Shown here: positions 15,763-24,956 of the stretch, in pieces
How the letters are laid out: the number at the start of each line of letters is the position of its first letter
How positions within the stretch are numbered: position 1 is the first letter of the stretch
From: Brevundimonas poindexterae
GTDB lineage: Bacteria; Pseudomonadota; Alphaproteobacteria; Caulobacterales; Caulobacteraceae
Direction: 5' to 3'
DNA: 64,000 nucleotides
Assembly (NCBI RefSeq): GCF_020524625.1
Contig: NZ_JAIVLL010000002.1
Location: 372,001-436,000, forward strand
Notes under the pieces: model-generated
Seen by the model: only the letters and a program-made list of their open reading frames with translations
Database searches by the model: none
Told to the model about the DNA's origin: nothing
Made by a program: the position numbers and the translations under genes

Positions 15763-16497
15763 TCAGCCTGAAATCGCCGCCTGGGCGCGGGCGGCGGCCA
15801 GGTCATCCGGATTGTCCACCGACAGGGGCGCATCGGCGATCACGGCGGCATGGATCTGCAGGCCCATTTCAAGCGCCCTCAGCTGCTCCAGCTTTTCGCG
15901 GCGCTCCAGCGGCGACGGCGGTGCAGCGCAGAAGGCTTCCAGCGCTGCGCGGCGATAACCGTAGAGGCCGATATGCCGCCATACCGGCCCGTCGCCGTAG
16001 AGGGTAGAGCGGGTGAAATAGAGGGCCCGGCCCTCGGTGCCTTCGGGCGCCATGGCCAGCACCGCCTTGACCACATCGGGATTCGCCCGGTCCGCCGCGC
16101 TGCTCTCGGGGGCCACGAGGGTGGCGATATCGCAGTCGGGATGACGGGCCAGAAGATCCACACAGGCCCCGGACAGCCCCGGATCGGCGAACGGCATGTC
16201 GCCCTGGAGGTTGACCACCACATCATGCCGCCCTGCCGGGTCGATGGCATCCAGCGCCGCGCGGATGCGGTCCGAGCCGGACGGCAGGTCCGGGTCGGTC
16301 AGCACGGCCTGCCCCCCGTCGGCCTTCACGGCCTCGACGATTTCAGGGTCGCCCGCCGCCACGGCTACGGCCAGCCCCGAGGCCCTCGCCTGACGGCTGG
16401 CGCGCACGATCATGGGCACGCCGCCGATGTCGGCCAGCGGCTTGCCGGGCAGTCGCGTCGCGGCCATGCGCGCAGGGATGAGGATCAGCGGAGTCAT
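15763..16497 (-). CDS. kdsB: 3-deoxy-manno-octulosonate cytidylyltransferase
   Basis: A 244-residue nucleotidyltransferase from ATG 16497, normal length. N-terminal PARMAATRLPGKPLADIGG is the CTP-binding loop, LPSGSDRIRAAL and VVNLQGDMPFADP are the conserved KdsB blocks, and the FTRS and HIGLYGYRR motifs follow, then SPLERREKLEQLRALE. It activates Kdo as CMP-Kdo for the lipopolysaccharide inner core, an essential cytoplasmic step. It stands alone, divergent from the cytochrome c gene. Confidence 0.95.
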   Translation of the reverse strand: MTPLILIPARMAATRLPGKPLADIGGVPMIVRASRQARASGLAVAVAAGDPEIVEAVKADGGQAVLTDPDLPSGSDRIRAALDAIDPAGRHDVVVNLQGDMPFADPGLSGACVDLLARHPDCDIATLVAPESSAADRANPDVVKAVLAMAPEGTEGRALYFTRSTLYGDGPVWRHIGLYGYRRAALEAFCAAPPSPLERREKLEQLRALEMGLQIHAAVIADAPLSVDNPDDLAAARAQAAISG

Positions 16498-16684
16498 GAG
16501 GGATCGTAAGGGCTCTGGAGGAGGGGCGCGGCAGGCGGGGTCTTTGGTCGCAGCCGGGCGGGAAACCCAACCGGACAGTTGCGAAGGCCGTCTTACCGTG
16601 TCAGAGACGCGCACGCGAAACAATGCCTGCCACCCTGCCACCGGCCGGGGATGCGGGCCCTTCAGATACGGGACTGACGACCGG

Positions 16685-17386
16685 ATGAGCGGCGACCTCG
16701 AGTTGAACAAGATTTTCGGTGCGGGCCTGGCGACGGTCTTCACGATCCTGGTGGTCCAGCAGGCTTCGGGCTTTGTCTACAAATCCGAGCCCGCCCACGA
16801 GATGGGCTACAAGGTCGACATCCCGGAAGGCGGCGCTGAAGGCGGCGCCGAAGCCGAGCTGCCGCCGGATTGGGGCACGCTGATTCCGGTCGCCGATCTG
16901 GCCGCCGGTGAAGCCGCCTTCGCGCGCTGCACGGCCTGTCACACGATCGAATCGGGCGGCGCCAACAAGATCGGCCCGAACCTGTACGGCATCGTCGGCC
17001 GTCCGGTCGCCAGCCACGCCGGCTTCGCCTATTCGGACGCCATGGTCGCGCACAAGGCCGTCGACCCCACCTGGACGCTGGACGCCCTGGACCACTTCAT
17101 CACCGCCCCGGCGCGCTATGTGTCGGGCACCAAGATGTCGTTCGCCGGCCTGCGCGACACCGAAACCCGCGTGAACCTGATCGCCTGGCTGATGAGCCAG
17201 GGCTCCAGCGGCTATGCGGTCCCGGCACCCGATCCCGCGCGTCAGCCCGGTGCTGCAGCCGGTGAGCCGGGTGAAGCCGGCGAAGGCGTGGAGGCGGCCC
17301 CGATCGAGGGTGCGGCCGGTCAACCCGCTGTTGAGGACAGCCCGGCGGCCCCGCCGGCTGCGGACAGCGCCCCGACGGGCGGCTGA
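16685..17386 (+). CDS. membrane-anchored c-type cytochrome (CycM / c552 type)
   Basis: A 233-residue protein. A single N-terminal helix (about residues 10-32) is kept as an anchor. The haem site CTACH begins at residue 82 and the methionine ligand is probably in GTKMSFAGL. Conserved IGPNLYGIVGRPVASHAGFAYS places it with class I cytochromes such as Bradyrhizobium CycM, which carry electrons from the bc1 complex to terminal oxidases. After LIAWLMSQ comes an unusual alanine/proline/glutamate-rich tail of about 50 residues, probably disordered in the periplasm. Confidence 0.9.
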   Translation: MSGDLELNKIFGAGLATVFTILVVQQASGFVYKSEPAHEMGYKVDIPEGGAEGGAEAELPPDWGTLIPVADLAAGEAAFARCTACHTIESGGANKIGPNLYGIVGRPVASHAGFAYSDAMVAHKAVDPTWTLDALDHFITAPARYVSGTKMSFAGLRDTETRVNLIAWLMSQGSSGYAVPAPDPARQPGAAAGEPGEAGEGVEAAPIEGAAGQPAVEDSPAAPPAADSAPTGG

Positions 17387-17399
17387 TACCGAATCTCTT

Positions 17400-18176
17400 C
17401 TAGAGTCGTCTGATGATCAGCGCGTCGAAGCCCTCGGCGCGCTGATTCGTATCCGCTTCGTCCAGCGACTGTCGGCACACCGATCCCGCGCGTCCGCTGG
17501 CGTGGATGACGGTCGCGGCATCGAGGGCGATGGCGGAATGTCCGGTCCAGCCCGGGCCCCCTTCGGCGTGCCGCCAGAGGATCAGGTCGCCCCGCTGAAC
17601 ATCGTCCCGCGCAACCGCCCGGCCCAGCTCGGCCTGGCCTTCGGTATAGCGGGGCGCCGCCCGGCCACAGGCCATCAGGCAGGCCTGCACCAGAGCCGCG
17701 CAATCCATGCCGTCTTCAGTTCGACCGCCCAGACTGTGCGGCACATCGATCATCGATTCGGCCACGGCAGCGAGGTCGGCCTCGAACTCTCCCAGCGGCA
17801 TGAGGACCACATCCCCGGCCGCATCCCGGGTCGGATCGACCAGACTGTTGAACGGCAGGACTCCGCCGGGGGCCGCCACGCGGTGGCTGGGCGTCCCTAT
17901 GCCGGCCGTCAGATCCGCTTCGGCAATCCAGCCGATCACGCCATCCCGGCGCGAGCGTCCCCAGTGGCGTCCGCTTTCGACCAGAAGGCTGTCGAACGCT
18001 TCTCCGAACAGAAGCTGCGAAATACGGTGGCCGTCGTCGTCCAGAATGTCCGCCACGGGGCCGGAGGTGCGGAAGACCTCGGTCGCGCGGTAGGCCTTCG
18101 CGCGCACCAGCCCTTCCACCGCCGCTTCGGCGAGGTCGGGTCGGGTCAGCAGGGCGGAGGGTTCGGCGTGGATCAT
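17400..18176 (-). CDS. NlpC/P60 family cysteine peptidase
   Basis: A 258-residue protein when started at ATG 18176; a GTG at 18209 would add 11 residues and cannot be excluded. The first half holds SH3-like segments (EVFRTSGPVADI ... HWGRSRRDGVIGWI). The catalytic half has the nucleophile in GMDCAALVQACL and the histidine in TGHSAIALD. The family cleaves peptidoglycan stem peptides. No signal peptide is visible, so it may act on recycled muropeptides in the cytoplasm. It lies downstream of the M17 aminopeptidase on the same strand, a pairing common in Caulobacterales and their relatives. Confidence 0.87.
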   Translation of the reverse strand: MIHAEPSALLTRPDLAEAAVEGLVRAKAYRATEVFRTSGPVADILDDDGHRISQLLFGEAFDSLLVESGRHWGRSRRDGVIGWIAEADLTAGIGTPSHRVAAPGGVLPFNSLVDPTRDAAGDVVLMPLGEFEADLAAVAESMIDVPHSLGGRTEDGMDCAALVQACLMACGRAAPRYTEGQAELGRAVARDDVQRGDLILWRHAEGGPGWTGHSAIALDAATVIHASGRAGSVCRQSLDEADTNQRAEGFDALIIRRL

Positions 18177-18250
18177 TCCGGCGGGACAAGGACAGCTGTG
18201 ACGCTGCACCCTGACTCACAAGGCCGAAGGTCACGTTAACGCGCGGCCCC

Positions 18251-19645
18251 TCAGGCCGGATAGCGGGCCGCCAGCATGTCGAAACAGGCGCGGATGGCCT
18301 GGACCTCGCTGCCCTGTGGCCATCCGGGCCGACCCCGCGGGTTCCAGGCGAAGATGTCCATATGCGCCCAGGCCCCGGTCCCGGGGGCGAAGTTCTTGAG
18401 GAACAGGGCCGCCGTCACCGATCCGGCCTGGGCCCAGGCGGCCGAGTCATTCCTGAGATCGGCGATGTCGCTATCCAGCGAGTCGGCATAGGGCGCCCAC
18501 AGGGGCATGCGCCACACGGGATCGCGGACCCGGGCCGAGGCCGCAAGGAGGTCGGCGGCCAGCGCCTCGTCATCCGTATAGAGCGGCGGCAGGTCGGGCC
18601 CCAGGGCCACGCGCGCCGCGCCGGTCAGGGTGGCAAAGTCGAGGGTCAGGTCGGGCTCCAGCTCACCGGCCCGGGCCAGGGCGTCGGCCAGGATCAGCCG
18701 TCCCTCGGCATCGGTATTGCCGATCTCGATCGACAGGCCCTTGCGGCTGGACAGGACATCGCCGGGGCGGAAGGCGTCGCCCGACACGGCATTCTCGACC
18801 GCGGGCACCAGCAGCGCCAGCCGCACGGACAGCCCCGCCCGCATGACCATCCGGGCCAGACCCAGCGCATGGGCCGCGCCGCCCATGTCCTTCTTCATGA
18901 AGCGCATGCCGGCGCCAGCCTTGAGGTTCAGGCCGCCGGTGTCGAACACCACACCCTTTCCGACCAGCGCCACGAGGGGAAGGTCCGTGCGCGACCGGTT
19001 CCAGTGCATCTCGATCATGCGCGGCGCGCGGGCGGCCACGGCGGCGCGGCCGACGGCGTGGACGGCGGGATAGTTGGCCTCGAGCAGGGCCTCACCCTCA
19101 ATGACCGAGATTTCAGCGCCGGATTCCTCGGCGATTTCCCGCGCCAGGGTCTCGATCTGTAGCGGCCCCATGTCGGCGGCCGGGGTATCGACCATCTCGC
19201 GCACCAGATCGCAGCTGCGCGCCGTATCCTGCACCCGGTCCACATCCACGCCGTCCGGCGCGACCAGACGGGCGCCGTCGTCCTGCGCCGGCTTGGTGTA
19301 GCGATCAAAGGCGTAGCGGCCGAGGCAGAAGGCCAGCGTGGCCAGGTCCGCATCGCCGTCCGGCAGGCCGTCCAGCCGCCACAACCCTTCCGGCAGCCGG
19401 GCCGCCAGCCCGCGCAGGGCGATCGGGTCAAAGGTCTCGCCGGTGCCGAACAGGGCCTCCGTCAGTTCGCCAGAGCTGTCGGCACAGAGCAGCAACCGCC
19501 CGGCCTGGCCCTTGAACCCGTTGGCCTTCGCCCAGACACCGGCCGGTCCCTCAAGAGCCGTATCGCGGGGCACCAGACGCACGGGCCGCGCCGATGCGGC
19601 TTCCGGACTGTCGGCGGCGATCACGAGAGGCGGGCGACGGGACAT
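18251..19645 (-). CDS. leucyl aminopeptidase family protein (M17)
   Basis: A 464-residue metallopeptidase. The active-site blocks are GKGVVFDTGGLNLKAGAGM, KKDMGGAAHALG and the signature NTDAEGRLILADAL, which carries metal-binding Asp and Glu. These dinuclear-metal enzymes remove N-terminal residues from peptides in the cytoplasm. The N-terminal domain is short and divergent. The next gene downstream encodes the NlpC/P60 peptidase, 75 bases on, so the two may cooperate in turnover of peptides, perhaps from cell wall. Confidence 0.93.
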   Translation of the reverse strand: MSRRPPLVIAADSPEAASARPVRLVPRDTALEGPAGVWAKANGFKGQAGRLLLCADSSGELTEALFGTGETFDPIALRGLAARLPEGLWRLDGLPDGDADLATLAFCLGRYAFDRYTKPAQDDGARLVAPDGVDVDRVQDTARSCDLVREMVDTPAADMGPLQIETLAREIAEESGAEISVIEGEALLEANYPAVHAVGRAAVAARAPRMIEMHWNRSRTDLPLVALVGKGVVFDTGGLNLKAGAGMRFMKKDMGGAAHALGLARMVMRAGLSVRLALLVPAVENAVSGDAFRPGDVLSSRKGLSIEIGNTDAEGRLILADALARAGELEPDLTLDFATLTGAARVALGPDLPPLYTDDEALAADLLAASARVRDPVWRMPLWAPYADSLDSDIADLRNDSAAWAQAGSVTAALFLKNFAPGTGAWAHMDIFAWNPRGRPGWPQGSEVQAIRACFDMLAARYPA

Positions 19646-19736
19646 GATTTCTCCACGGTATCGGCGGGGTTAACGAAGGATTGACCGAAGCGGCCCACCC
19701 TCATGGTGACCTGAACCCTATCGCCGGGAACGCTCC

Positions 19737-20501
19737 ATGTCGCGCCCACTTCTGCTGATCGCCGCCCTCGCCGCTCTCGCCACGCCCACCGCCCTGATGG
19801 CCCAGGACCGCCAGCCCGCCTCGGCCGAGACGCGGGCCACCTATGAGCGGATGGATCCGCTCAGCCGGTCGCTGTTCTGGCAGCAGGAGTTCGAGATCAA
19901 CCCGGCCGATCCCATCGCCGGAGTGCGGCTGGCACAGGCGCTCAGGGAACTGGGTCAGTATGATCAGGCCGTCGAGGCCGCCGACAAGGTGCTGATCGTC
20001 CAGCCCGACAATACCGAGGCCATGATCGAGCTGGGCCGGGCCCACATTGCACGCGGTCAGGCCTTCTACGGCATTGCCGCGCTGGAGCGGGCCCGGGACC
20101 TGCTGCCGGGAGACTGGCGGCCGTGGTCGCTGCTGGGGGTCGCCTATCAGCAGGTGCGCCGCGAGGCCGATGCCCAGGCGGCCTGGGCCGAGGGGCTGCG
20201 CCTGTCGCCCGACAATCCGTCCATCCTGTCGAACATGGCCATGGTGCACCTGACGGCCGGGGACCTCCCGGGTGCGGAAACCTTGCTGCGGCGTGCTGCC
20301 GCCCAACCCGGCGCGGGCCTGCAGGTCAAGCAGAACCTGGCGCTGGTCGTGGGCCTGTCCGGCAATATCGGCGAGGCCGAGGCCATCCTGCGCCGTGAAC
20401 TGCCGCCCGCCCAGGCCGACCAGAACCTGGCCTGGATTCGCGAGCGCGCTGCAGGCCCGGTCGCCGCCGGCGGGGCACGCACCTGGCAGTCGCTGCAGTA
20501 G
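19737..20501 (+). CDS. exported tetratricopeptide-repeat protein
   Basis: A 254-residue protein with a cleavable signal (residues 1-22, ending LMAQD). Residues about 57-215 form at least four TPR units, for example AGVRLAQALRELGQYDQAVE and AMIELGRAHIARGQAFYGI. The layout resembles TadD-like and BamD-neighbour scaffolds in the periplasm, but no secretion genes are nearby. It is divergent from the aminopeptidase gene and followed by the Fe-S scaffold gene after 39 bases. Partner unknown. Confidence 0.85.
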   Translation: MSRPLLLIAALAALATPTALMAQDRQPASAETRATYERMDPLSRSLFWQQEFEINPADPIAGVRLAQALRELGQYDQAVEAADKVLIVQPDNTEAMIELGRAHIARGQAFYGIAALERARDLLPGDWRPWSLLGVAYQQVRREADAQAAWAEGLRLSPDNPSILSNMAMVHLTAGDLPGAETLLRRAAAQPGAGLQVKQNLALVVGLSGNIGEAEAILRRELPPAQADQNLAWIRERAAGPVAAGGARTWQSLQ

Positions 20502-20540
20502 GCGGTTTCGCCCGCCCGGCCCCGGTCCTATATTCGGCTC

Positions 20541-21017
20541 ATGATCGACGACCTCTACAGTGCCCGCATTCTGGGGCTGGCGGCCAATCTGCCGCATGCC
20601 GGGCGTCTAGCCGCGCCCGAGGGCACGGGCGAGCGCGTCGCCCGCCTGTGCGGATCGCGCGCCGTCGTCGATGTCGTTCTGGATGACGCGGGTCGGGTCG
20701 CCGACTTCGCCCAGGACATCAAGGCCTGCGCTCTCGGTCAGGCGGCCGCCGGCGTGATCGGCGAGGCCGCGATCGGCGCCACGGCCGACGAGATCACGGC
20801 CGCTGCGGCGGCCCTCACCGATATGCTGAAGGCCGGCGGCGAGGGTCCGGAGGGCCGGTTCGAGGGCCTGCGGGTGCTGAAGCCCGTTGCCGACTATCCC
20901 CAGCGTCACGCCTCCACCCAGGTGGCCATGGGCGCCTTGCTGGATGCCGTCGACATGGCCTTGGCCACCCGCGACACGCCCGAGGCCGAGCGAACTCGCC
21001 GCGCCGGAGCGGCCTGA
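20541..21017 (+). CDS. IscU/NifU-like iron-sulphur scaffold protein, divergent
   Basis: A 158-residue protein related to the N-terminal domain of NifU/IscU. Two of the three ligand cysteines are visible: RLCGSRAVVDVVLDD (about residue 37) and IKACALGQAAA (about residue 63). The third position, expected near PQRHASTQVAMG, has no cysteine. It therefore probably differs from the canonical scaffold in cluster binding. Genes of this type precede yidD in several alphaproteobacteria, as here, with 72 bases between. Confidence 0.8.
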   Translation: MIDDLYSARILGLAANLPHAGRLAAPEGTGERVARLCGSRAVVDVVLDDAGRVADFAQDIKACALGQAAAGVIGEAAIGATADEITAAAAALTDMLKAGGEGPEGRFEGLRVLKPVADYPQRHASTQVAMGALLDAVDMALATRDTPEAERTRRAGAA

Positions 21018-21089
21018 TCCGCCCGGCTCTCCCCGACCTTGCCCGCGGTGCTTGCCCGGGCGGACGATGCGGGGGATAAGCGCGGCGAC

Positions 21090-21368
21090 ATGGCATCCGG
21101 CGAAACCCTTTACGAACGCGGCGTCCGCGCGGCCCACCGGGGCTACAAGCTGACCCTGTCGCCCCTGATCGGGCAGTCGTGCCGGTTCCTGCCCACCTGC
21201 TCCGACTATGCCCGCGACGCCCTGATCACCCATGGGCCGGTCCGGGGCGGGTGGCTGACCGTACGGCGCCTGTGCAAATGCCATCCTTTCGGAAGTTCGG
21301 GCTACGACCCGGTTCCGGCGCGGGATCCCTCCCCTCCCGCGATCCAGACAACGAAGACAGACAGATGA
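21090..21368 (+). CDS. yidD: membrane protein insertion efficiency factor YidD
   Basis: A 92-residue protein from ATG 21090. The core [23 protein letters not shown] followed by [18 protein letters not shown] is diagnostic: a short amphipathic N-terminus and conserved cysteines in CRFLPTCS and CKCHP. YidD associates with the inner membrane and assists YidC-dependent insertion. Its stop overlaps the thrS start (ATGA at 21365-21368), suggesting coupled translation. Confidence 0.95.
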   Translation: MASGETLYERGVRAAHRGYKLTLSPLIGQSCRFLPTCSDYARDALITHGPVRGGWLTVRRLCKCHPFGSSGYDPVPARDPSPPAIQTTKTDR

Positions 21369-23296
21369 TTGACCTGAAATTCCCCGACGGTGCCGTCCGC
21401 CAGTTCCCGTCCTCGACGACGGGGCGCCAGGTGGCCGCCTCCATCTCGTCCTCGCTGGCCAAGAAGGCCGCCCTGGTCGAGATCAATGGCGAGCAGCGCG
21501 ACCTTGACCGTCCGATCGAGTCGGGCGGCGACTTCCGCCTGATCATGCGCGACGATCCCGCGGCGCTGGAAACCATCCGCCACGACGCCGCCCACGTGCT
21601 GGCCCAGGCGGTGCAGGAGCTGTTCCCCGGCACCCAGGTCACCATCGGCCCGGCCATCGAGGACGGCTTCTATTACGATTTCCACCGGGAAGAGCCCTTC
21701 TCGACCGACGACTTCGCCGCGATCGAGAAGCGCATGGGCGAGATCGTCGACCGCGACGAGAAGCTGGTGCGCGAGGTCTGGGACCGCGACGAGGCCATCA
21801 TCTACTTCGACAGCATCGGCGAACGCTTCAAGGCCGAGCTGATCCGCGACCTGCCCGAGAACGAGGTCATCACCGTCTATCGCACGGGCAAGTGGCTGGA
21901 CCTGTGCCGCGGCCCGCACTTCCCCTCGACGAAGTTCGTGGGCAAGGCCTTCAAGCTGACCAAGCTGGCCGGGGCCTACTGGCGGGGCGACCATCGCAAT
22001 CCGCAGCTGCAGCGAATCTATGCGACGGCCTGGGCCTCCAAGGAGGACCTCGAGGCCCATCTGAAGCGTCTGGAAGAGGCCGAGAAGCGCGACCACCGCA
22101 AGCTGGGCCGCGCCATGGACCTGTTCCACATGCAGGAAGAGGGCCGCGGCATGGTCTTCTGGCACCCGAAGGGCTGGGTGCTTTGGCGGGTGATCGAGGC
22201 CTATATGCGCCGCCGGCTGGACGCGGCCGGCTATGTCGAGGTCAAGACGCCCCAGGTTCTGGATCGCAAATTCTGGGAGGCCTCGGGCCACTGGGACAAG
22301 TACCGGCCGAACATGTTCGTCTGCGAGACGGTCGAGGGCGAGGAACTCAGCCTCAAGCCTATGAACTGCCCGGGCCACGTGCAGATCTTCGATCAGGGCC
22401 TGCGGTCCTATCGCGAACTGCCGCTGCGCATGGCCGAGTTCGGCGCCTGTCACCGGTATGAGCCGTCGGGCGCCCTGCACGGTCTGATGCGGGTGCGCGG
22501 CTTCGTCCAGGACGACGCCCACATCTTCTGCCGCGAGGACCAGATCGTCGACGAGACCGCCCGGTTCATCGATCTGGCACGCAGTGTCCACGCCGACCTC
22601 GGCATGGAGACGGCCTACATTAGCCTGGGCACCCGCCCCGAGGTCCGTGCGGGTACGGACGAGTTCTGGGACAAGGCCGAGGCCCAGATGGCCGAGGCCG
22701 CCCGGGCCGCCGGCACCGAGCCGGTCGTGACCGAGGGCGACGGCGCCTTCTATGCGCCCAAGCTGGATTTCGTCGTCAAGGACGCCATCGGCCGCGAGTG
22801 GACCTGCGGCACCATCCAGCTGGACTATGTGCTGCCTGAACGTCTGGGTGCGGAATATGTGGGCGAAGACGGCGCCAAGCACCGGCCGGTCATGCTGCAC
22901 CGGGCGATCCTGGGCTCGTTCGAACGCTTCATCGGCATCATGATCGAGAACTATGCCGGGGCCTTCCCCCTGTGGCTGGCCCCGGTCCAGGCCGTGGTCG
23001 CCACCATCGTCTCGGACGCCGACGACTATGCGAAGGAGGTCGCGGCGAAGTTCAAGGCGGCAGGCCTGCGCGTCGAGACCGATCTGCGCAACGAGAAGGT
23101 CGGCTACAAGGTGCGCGAACACTCGGTCGGCAAGGTTCCGGTCATCGCCGTGGTCGGCAAGAACGAGGCCGAGGAGGGCAAGGTCGCCCTCCGCCGCCTG
23201 GGCTCGCAAGGCCAGGAGATTGTGTCGGTCGAGGAAGCCATCCGCATCCTGACCGAAGAGGCCACGCCGCCCGACCTGCGTCGCAAGGCCGGCTGA
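21365..23296 (+). CDS. thrS: threonyl-tRNA synthetase
   Basis: A 643-residue class II synthetase of full length, starting at ATG 21365. TGS domain (about residues 1-62), HxxxH editing domain starting [18 protein letters not shown], catalytic core with [34 protein letters not shown] (motif 2) and [19 protein letters not shown] (motif 3), then the anticodon-binding domain. Zinc-binding Cys and His are in the NCPGH region and later in LHRAI. It charges tRNA-Thr in the cytoplasm. No T-box or leader hairpin is evident because yidD directly precedes it. Confidence 0.98.
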   Translation: MIDLKFPDGAVRQFPSSTTGRQVAASISSSLAKKAALVEINGEQRDLDRPIESGGDFRLIMRDDPAALETIRHDAAHVLAQAVQELFPGTQVTIGPAIEDGFYYDFHREEPFSTDDFAAIEKRMGEIVDRDEKLVREVWDRDEAIIYFDSIGERFKAELIRDLPENEVITVYRTGKWLDLCRGPHFPSTKFVGKAFKLTKLAGAYWRGDHRNPQLQRIYATAWASKEDLEAHLKRLEEAEKRDHRKLGRAMDLFHMQEEGRGMVFWHPKGWVLWRVIEAYMRRRLDAAGYVEVKTPQVLDRKFWEASGHWDKYRPNMFVCETVEGEELSLKPMNCPGHVQIFDQGLRSYRELPLRMAEFGACHRYEPSGALHGLMRVRGFVQDDAHIFCREDQIVDETARFIDLARSVHADLGMETAYISLGTRPEVRAGTDEFWDKAEAQMAEAARAAGTEPVVTEGDGAFYAPKLDFVVKDAIGREWTCGTIQLDYVLPERLGAEYVGEDGAKHRPVMLHRAILGSFERFIGIMIENYAGAFPLWLAPVQAVVATIVSDADDYAKEVAAKFKAAGLRVETDLRNEKVGYKVREHSVGKVPVIAVVGKNEAEEGKVALRRLGSQGQEIVSVEEAIRILTEEATPPDLRRKAG

Positions 23297-23506
23297 TCAG
23301 CCGGGCCTGACCTCAGGGGATCGCGTCGCCCGCACCGTGCCGATACGCATGTCGTCGCACAGGACATGGGCCGCGATCCCGCTGGCATGGGTGCGCAGCA
23401 GGGCCTCGGCCTCCTTCAGCGCCTCGTCGTCGGTCGCGGCGTTGAGGGGCTCGACATGGGGGGTGCCCATGATGTCCCTCTCGATGAAGCAGAAATAGGT
23501 CTTCAC
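23297..23506 (-). CDS. small hypothetical protein
   Basis: A 69-residue protein with a GTG start at 23506 after GGGAGG. Opening KTYFCFIERDIMGTPHVEPLN and the acidic helix TDDEALKEAEALLRTHASG are followed by a short beta segment HVLCDDMRIGTV. The product is probably cytoplasmic; no family is recognised. Its stop abuts the thrS stop, so the genes are convergent, and it is divergent from the Crp-type regulator gene. Confidence 0.7.
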   Translation of the reverse strand: MKTYFCFIERDIMGTPHVEPLNAATDDEALKEAEALLRTHASGIAAHVLCDDMRIGTVRATRSPEVRPG

Positions 23507-23606
23507 GCGGCCTCCCGGTCTGCGTGTGGAATATCACGGTGTGGTCGCCCGGAAAGTTCGGTCGGTGACACTGGCACTCAAGCGTGGCGTTGAGCGTTGC
23601 CATTGC

Positions 23607-24329
23607 ATGACCCAGCCGCATGAGCCCCGCCCCGAGAACCGCTTCATCGCCACCCTGTCGCCCGAGGAAGCCGCCGCCCTGCGGCCGCTGCTGCGGCGGG
23701 TCGAGGTGACCTTCGACCAGATCGTGGTCGATCAGGGGGCGCCCATCACCGAAGTGCATTTCCCGATCGACGCGCAGTTCGCCAATCTGATCCGGTTTCC
23801 GGACGGCAGCGCGGTCGAAACCGCCGTGGTCGGCCATGAGGGCCTGACGGGACTGGCACCCTTCATGGCCAACCGCCCCAGTTCCTGGGAGATCGTATGC
23901 CGGGCGACGGGCACCGCCTGGGTCGCCAGCGCATCGGCCCTGAGGGCGCTGGCGCTTGAGCGGCCCCGCCTGATGAACCGGCTGCTGATCCTGACCGATC
24001 TGTACCAGGCGCAGGCCGCGCTGAACGGCGCCTGCAATGCGCTCCACCCCATCCCCGACCGGATCGCCCGCTGGCTGCTGACGGCATGGGACCTGTCCCC
24101 CCACGAGAGCCTTGCCTTCCGGCAGGAAGAACTGGCGCGACTGATCGGCACGCGCCGGTCGACCATCAGCGAGGCTGCCTCCGAGCTGAAGCGGCGCAAA
24201 CTGATCGCCTATGGCCGGGGCGTGATCCGGATCACGGACCGGGCCGGCCTCGAGGCCGCGGCCTGCGATTGCTACCGCATGCTGCGTCCCCGTATGGACG
24301 CCGTGCTGGGGGTGGACGGTCAGGCCTGA
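23607..24329 (+). CDS. Crp/Fnr-family transcriptional regulator
   Basis: A 240-residue regulator from ATG 23607. The N-terminal cyclic-nucleotide-binding-like barrel runs from about residues 15 to 130; the C-terminal winged helix has LAFRQEELARLIGTRRSTISEAASEL. No N-terminal cysteine cluster is present, so it is not an oxygen-sensing Fnr. The sensor half (VDQGAPITEVHFPIDAQFANL) matches the subgroup common in rhizobia and caulobacters whose effectors are largely unknown. The next gene is the DUF892 protein, but that has its own promoter candidate. Confidence 0.9.
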   Translation: MTQPHEPRPENRFIATLSPEEAAALRPLLRRVEVTFDQIVVDQGAPITEVHFPIDAQFANLIRFPDGSAVETAVVGHEGLTGLAPFMANRPSSWEIVCRATGTAWVASASALRALALERPRLMNRLLILTDLYQAQAALNGACNALHPIPDRIARWLLTAWDLSPHESLAFRQEELARLIGTRRSTISEAASELKRRKLIAYGRGVIRITDRAGLEAAACDCYRMLRPRMDAVLGVDGQA

Positions 24330-24346
24330 GCCCGGTTTCCGACATA

Positions 24347-24371
24347 GGAACCGGCTGTGCGCGGCAAGGTT
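24347..24371 (+). promoter_or_regulatory. EcfG-type promoter candidate for the DUF892 gene
   Basis: GGAAC (24347-24351), 16 bases, GGTT (24368-24371), one base from the CGTT box, about 30 bases before the ATG. DUF892 genes are frequent targets of the general stress response in alphaproteobacteria, which supports the call. Confidence 0.55.
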
Positions 24372-24400
24372 GTTGTGGTCTGCCTCACAGGAGAACACCC

Positions 24401-24901
24401 ATGGCCGACAAGACCCTAGAGAACCTGTTCCACGACACCCTGCGCGACATCTATTACGCCGAGCGCAAGATCCTGAAATCGCTGCCCAAGATGAAGCGGG
24501 CGGCGCAGTCTGAAACCCTGAAGGCCGCGTTTGAGAAGCACGAGGGCCAGACCGAAGGCCAGATCGAGCGCCTGGAAAAGGTGTTCGAAATCATCGGCAA
24601 GACCCCGCGCGGCAAGACCTGCGACGCGATCAACGGCATCCTCGATGAGGGCGACGAGATCGCCGAGGAATACAAGGACAGCCCGGCGCTGGACGCCGGC
24701 CTGCTGGCCGCCGCCCAGGCCGTCGAACACTATGAGATCACGCGCTACGGCACACTGAAGCGCTGGGCGACCGTTCTGGGGCTCGACGACGCCGTCAAGC
24801 TGCTCGACGAGACGCTGGAAGAGGAGTCGCAGACCGACGAGGATCTGACCTCTATCGCCGACGCCAGCATCAATGAGGCCGCTCTCAAGGACGCGGCCTG
24901 A
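24401..24901 (+). CDS. YciE/YciF-type ferritin-like protein (DUF892)
   Basis: A 166-residue all-helical protein starting at ATG 24401 with CAGGAG upstream. The opening LENLFHDTLRDIYYAERKILKSLPKM is the DUF892 signature; acidic and histidine residues (YYAE, FEKHEGQ, AVEHYEITRYGT, EEESQTDE) are spaced like the di-iron ligands of ferritin-like four-helix bundles. Relatives are stress-induced and thought to bind metals. The EcfG-type promoter candidate upstream fits that. A GC-rich hairpin follows the stop. Confidence 0.93.
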   Translation: MADKTLENLFHDTLRDIYYAERKILKSLPKMKRAAQSETLKAAFEKHEGQTEGQIERLEKVFEIIGKTPRGKTCDAINGILDEGDEIAEEYKDSPALDAGLLAAAQAVEHYEITRYGTLKRWATVLGLDDAVKLLDETLEEESQTDEDLTSIADASINEAALKDAA

Positions 24902-24911
24902 GCCAGGGATC

Positions 24912-24936
24912 GGGACCGGCCGTCAGGGCCGGTCCC
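24912..24936. terminator. GC hairpin between convergent genes, possible terminator
   Basis: GGGACCGGCC (24912-24921) is perfectly complementary to GGCCGGTCCC (24927-24936) with a five-base loop, just after the DUF892 stop and before the stop of the leftward exported protein. The T-run is weak. Confidence 0.6.
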
Positions 24937-24956
24937 GTCTCCATCATGCGACAGGA

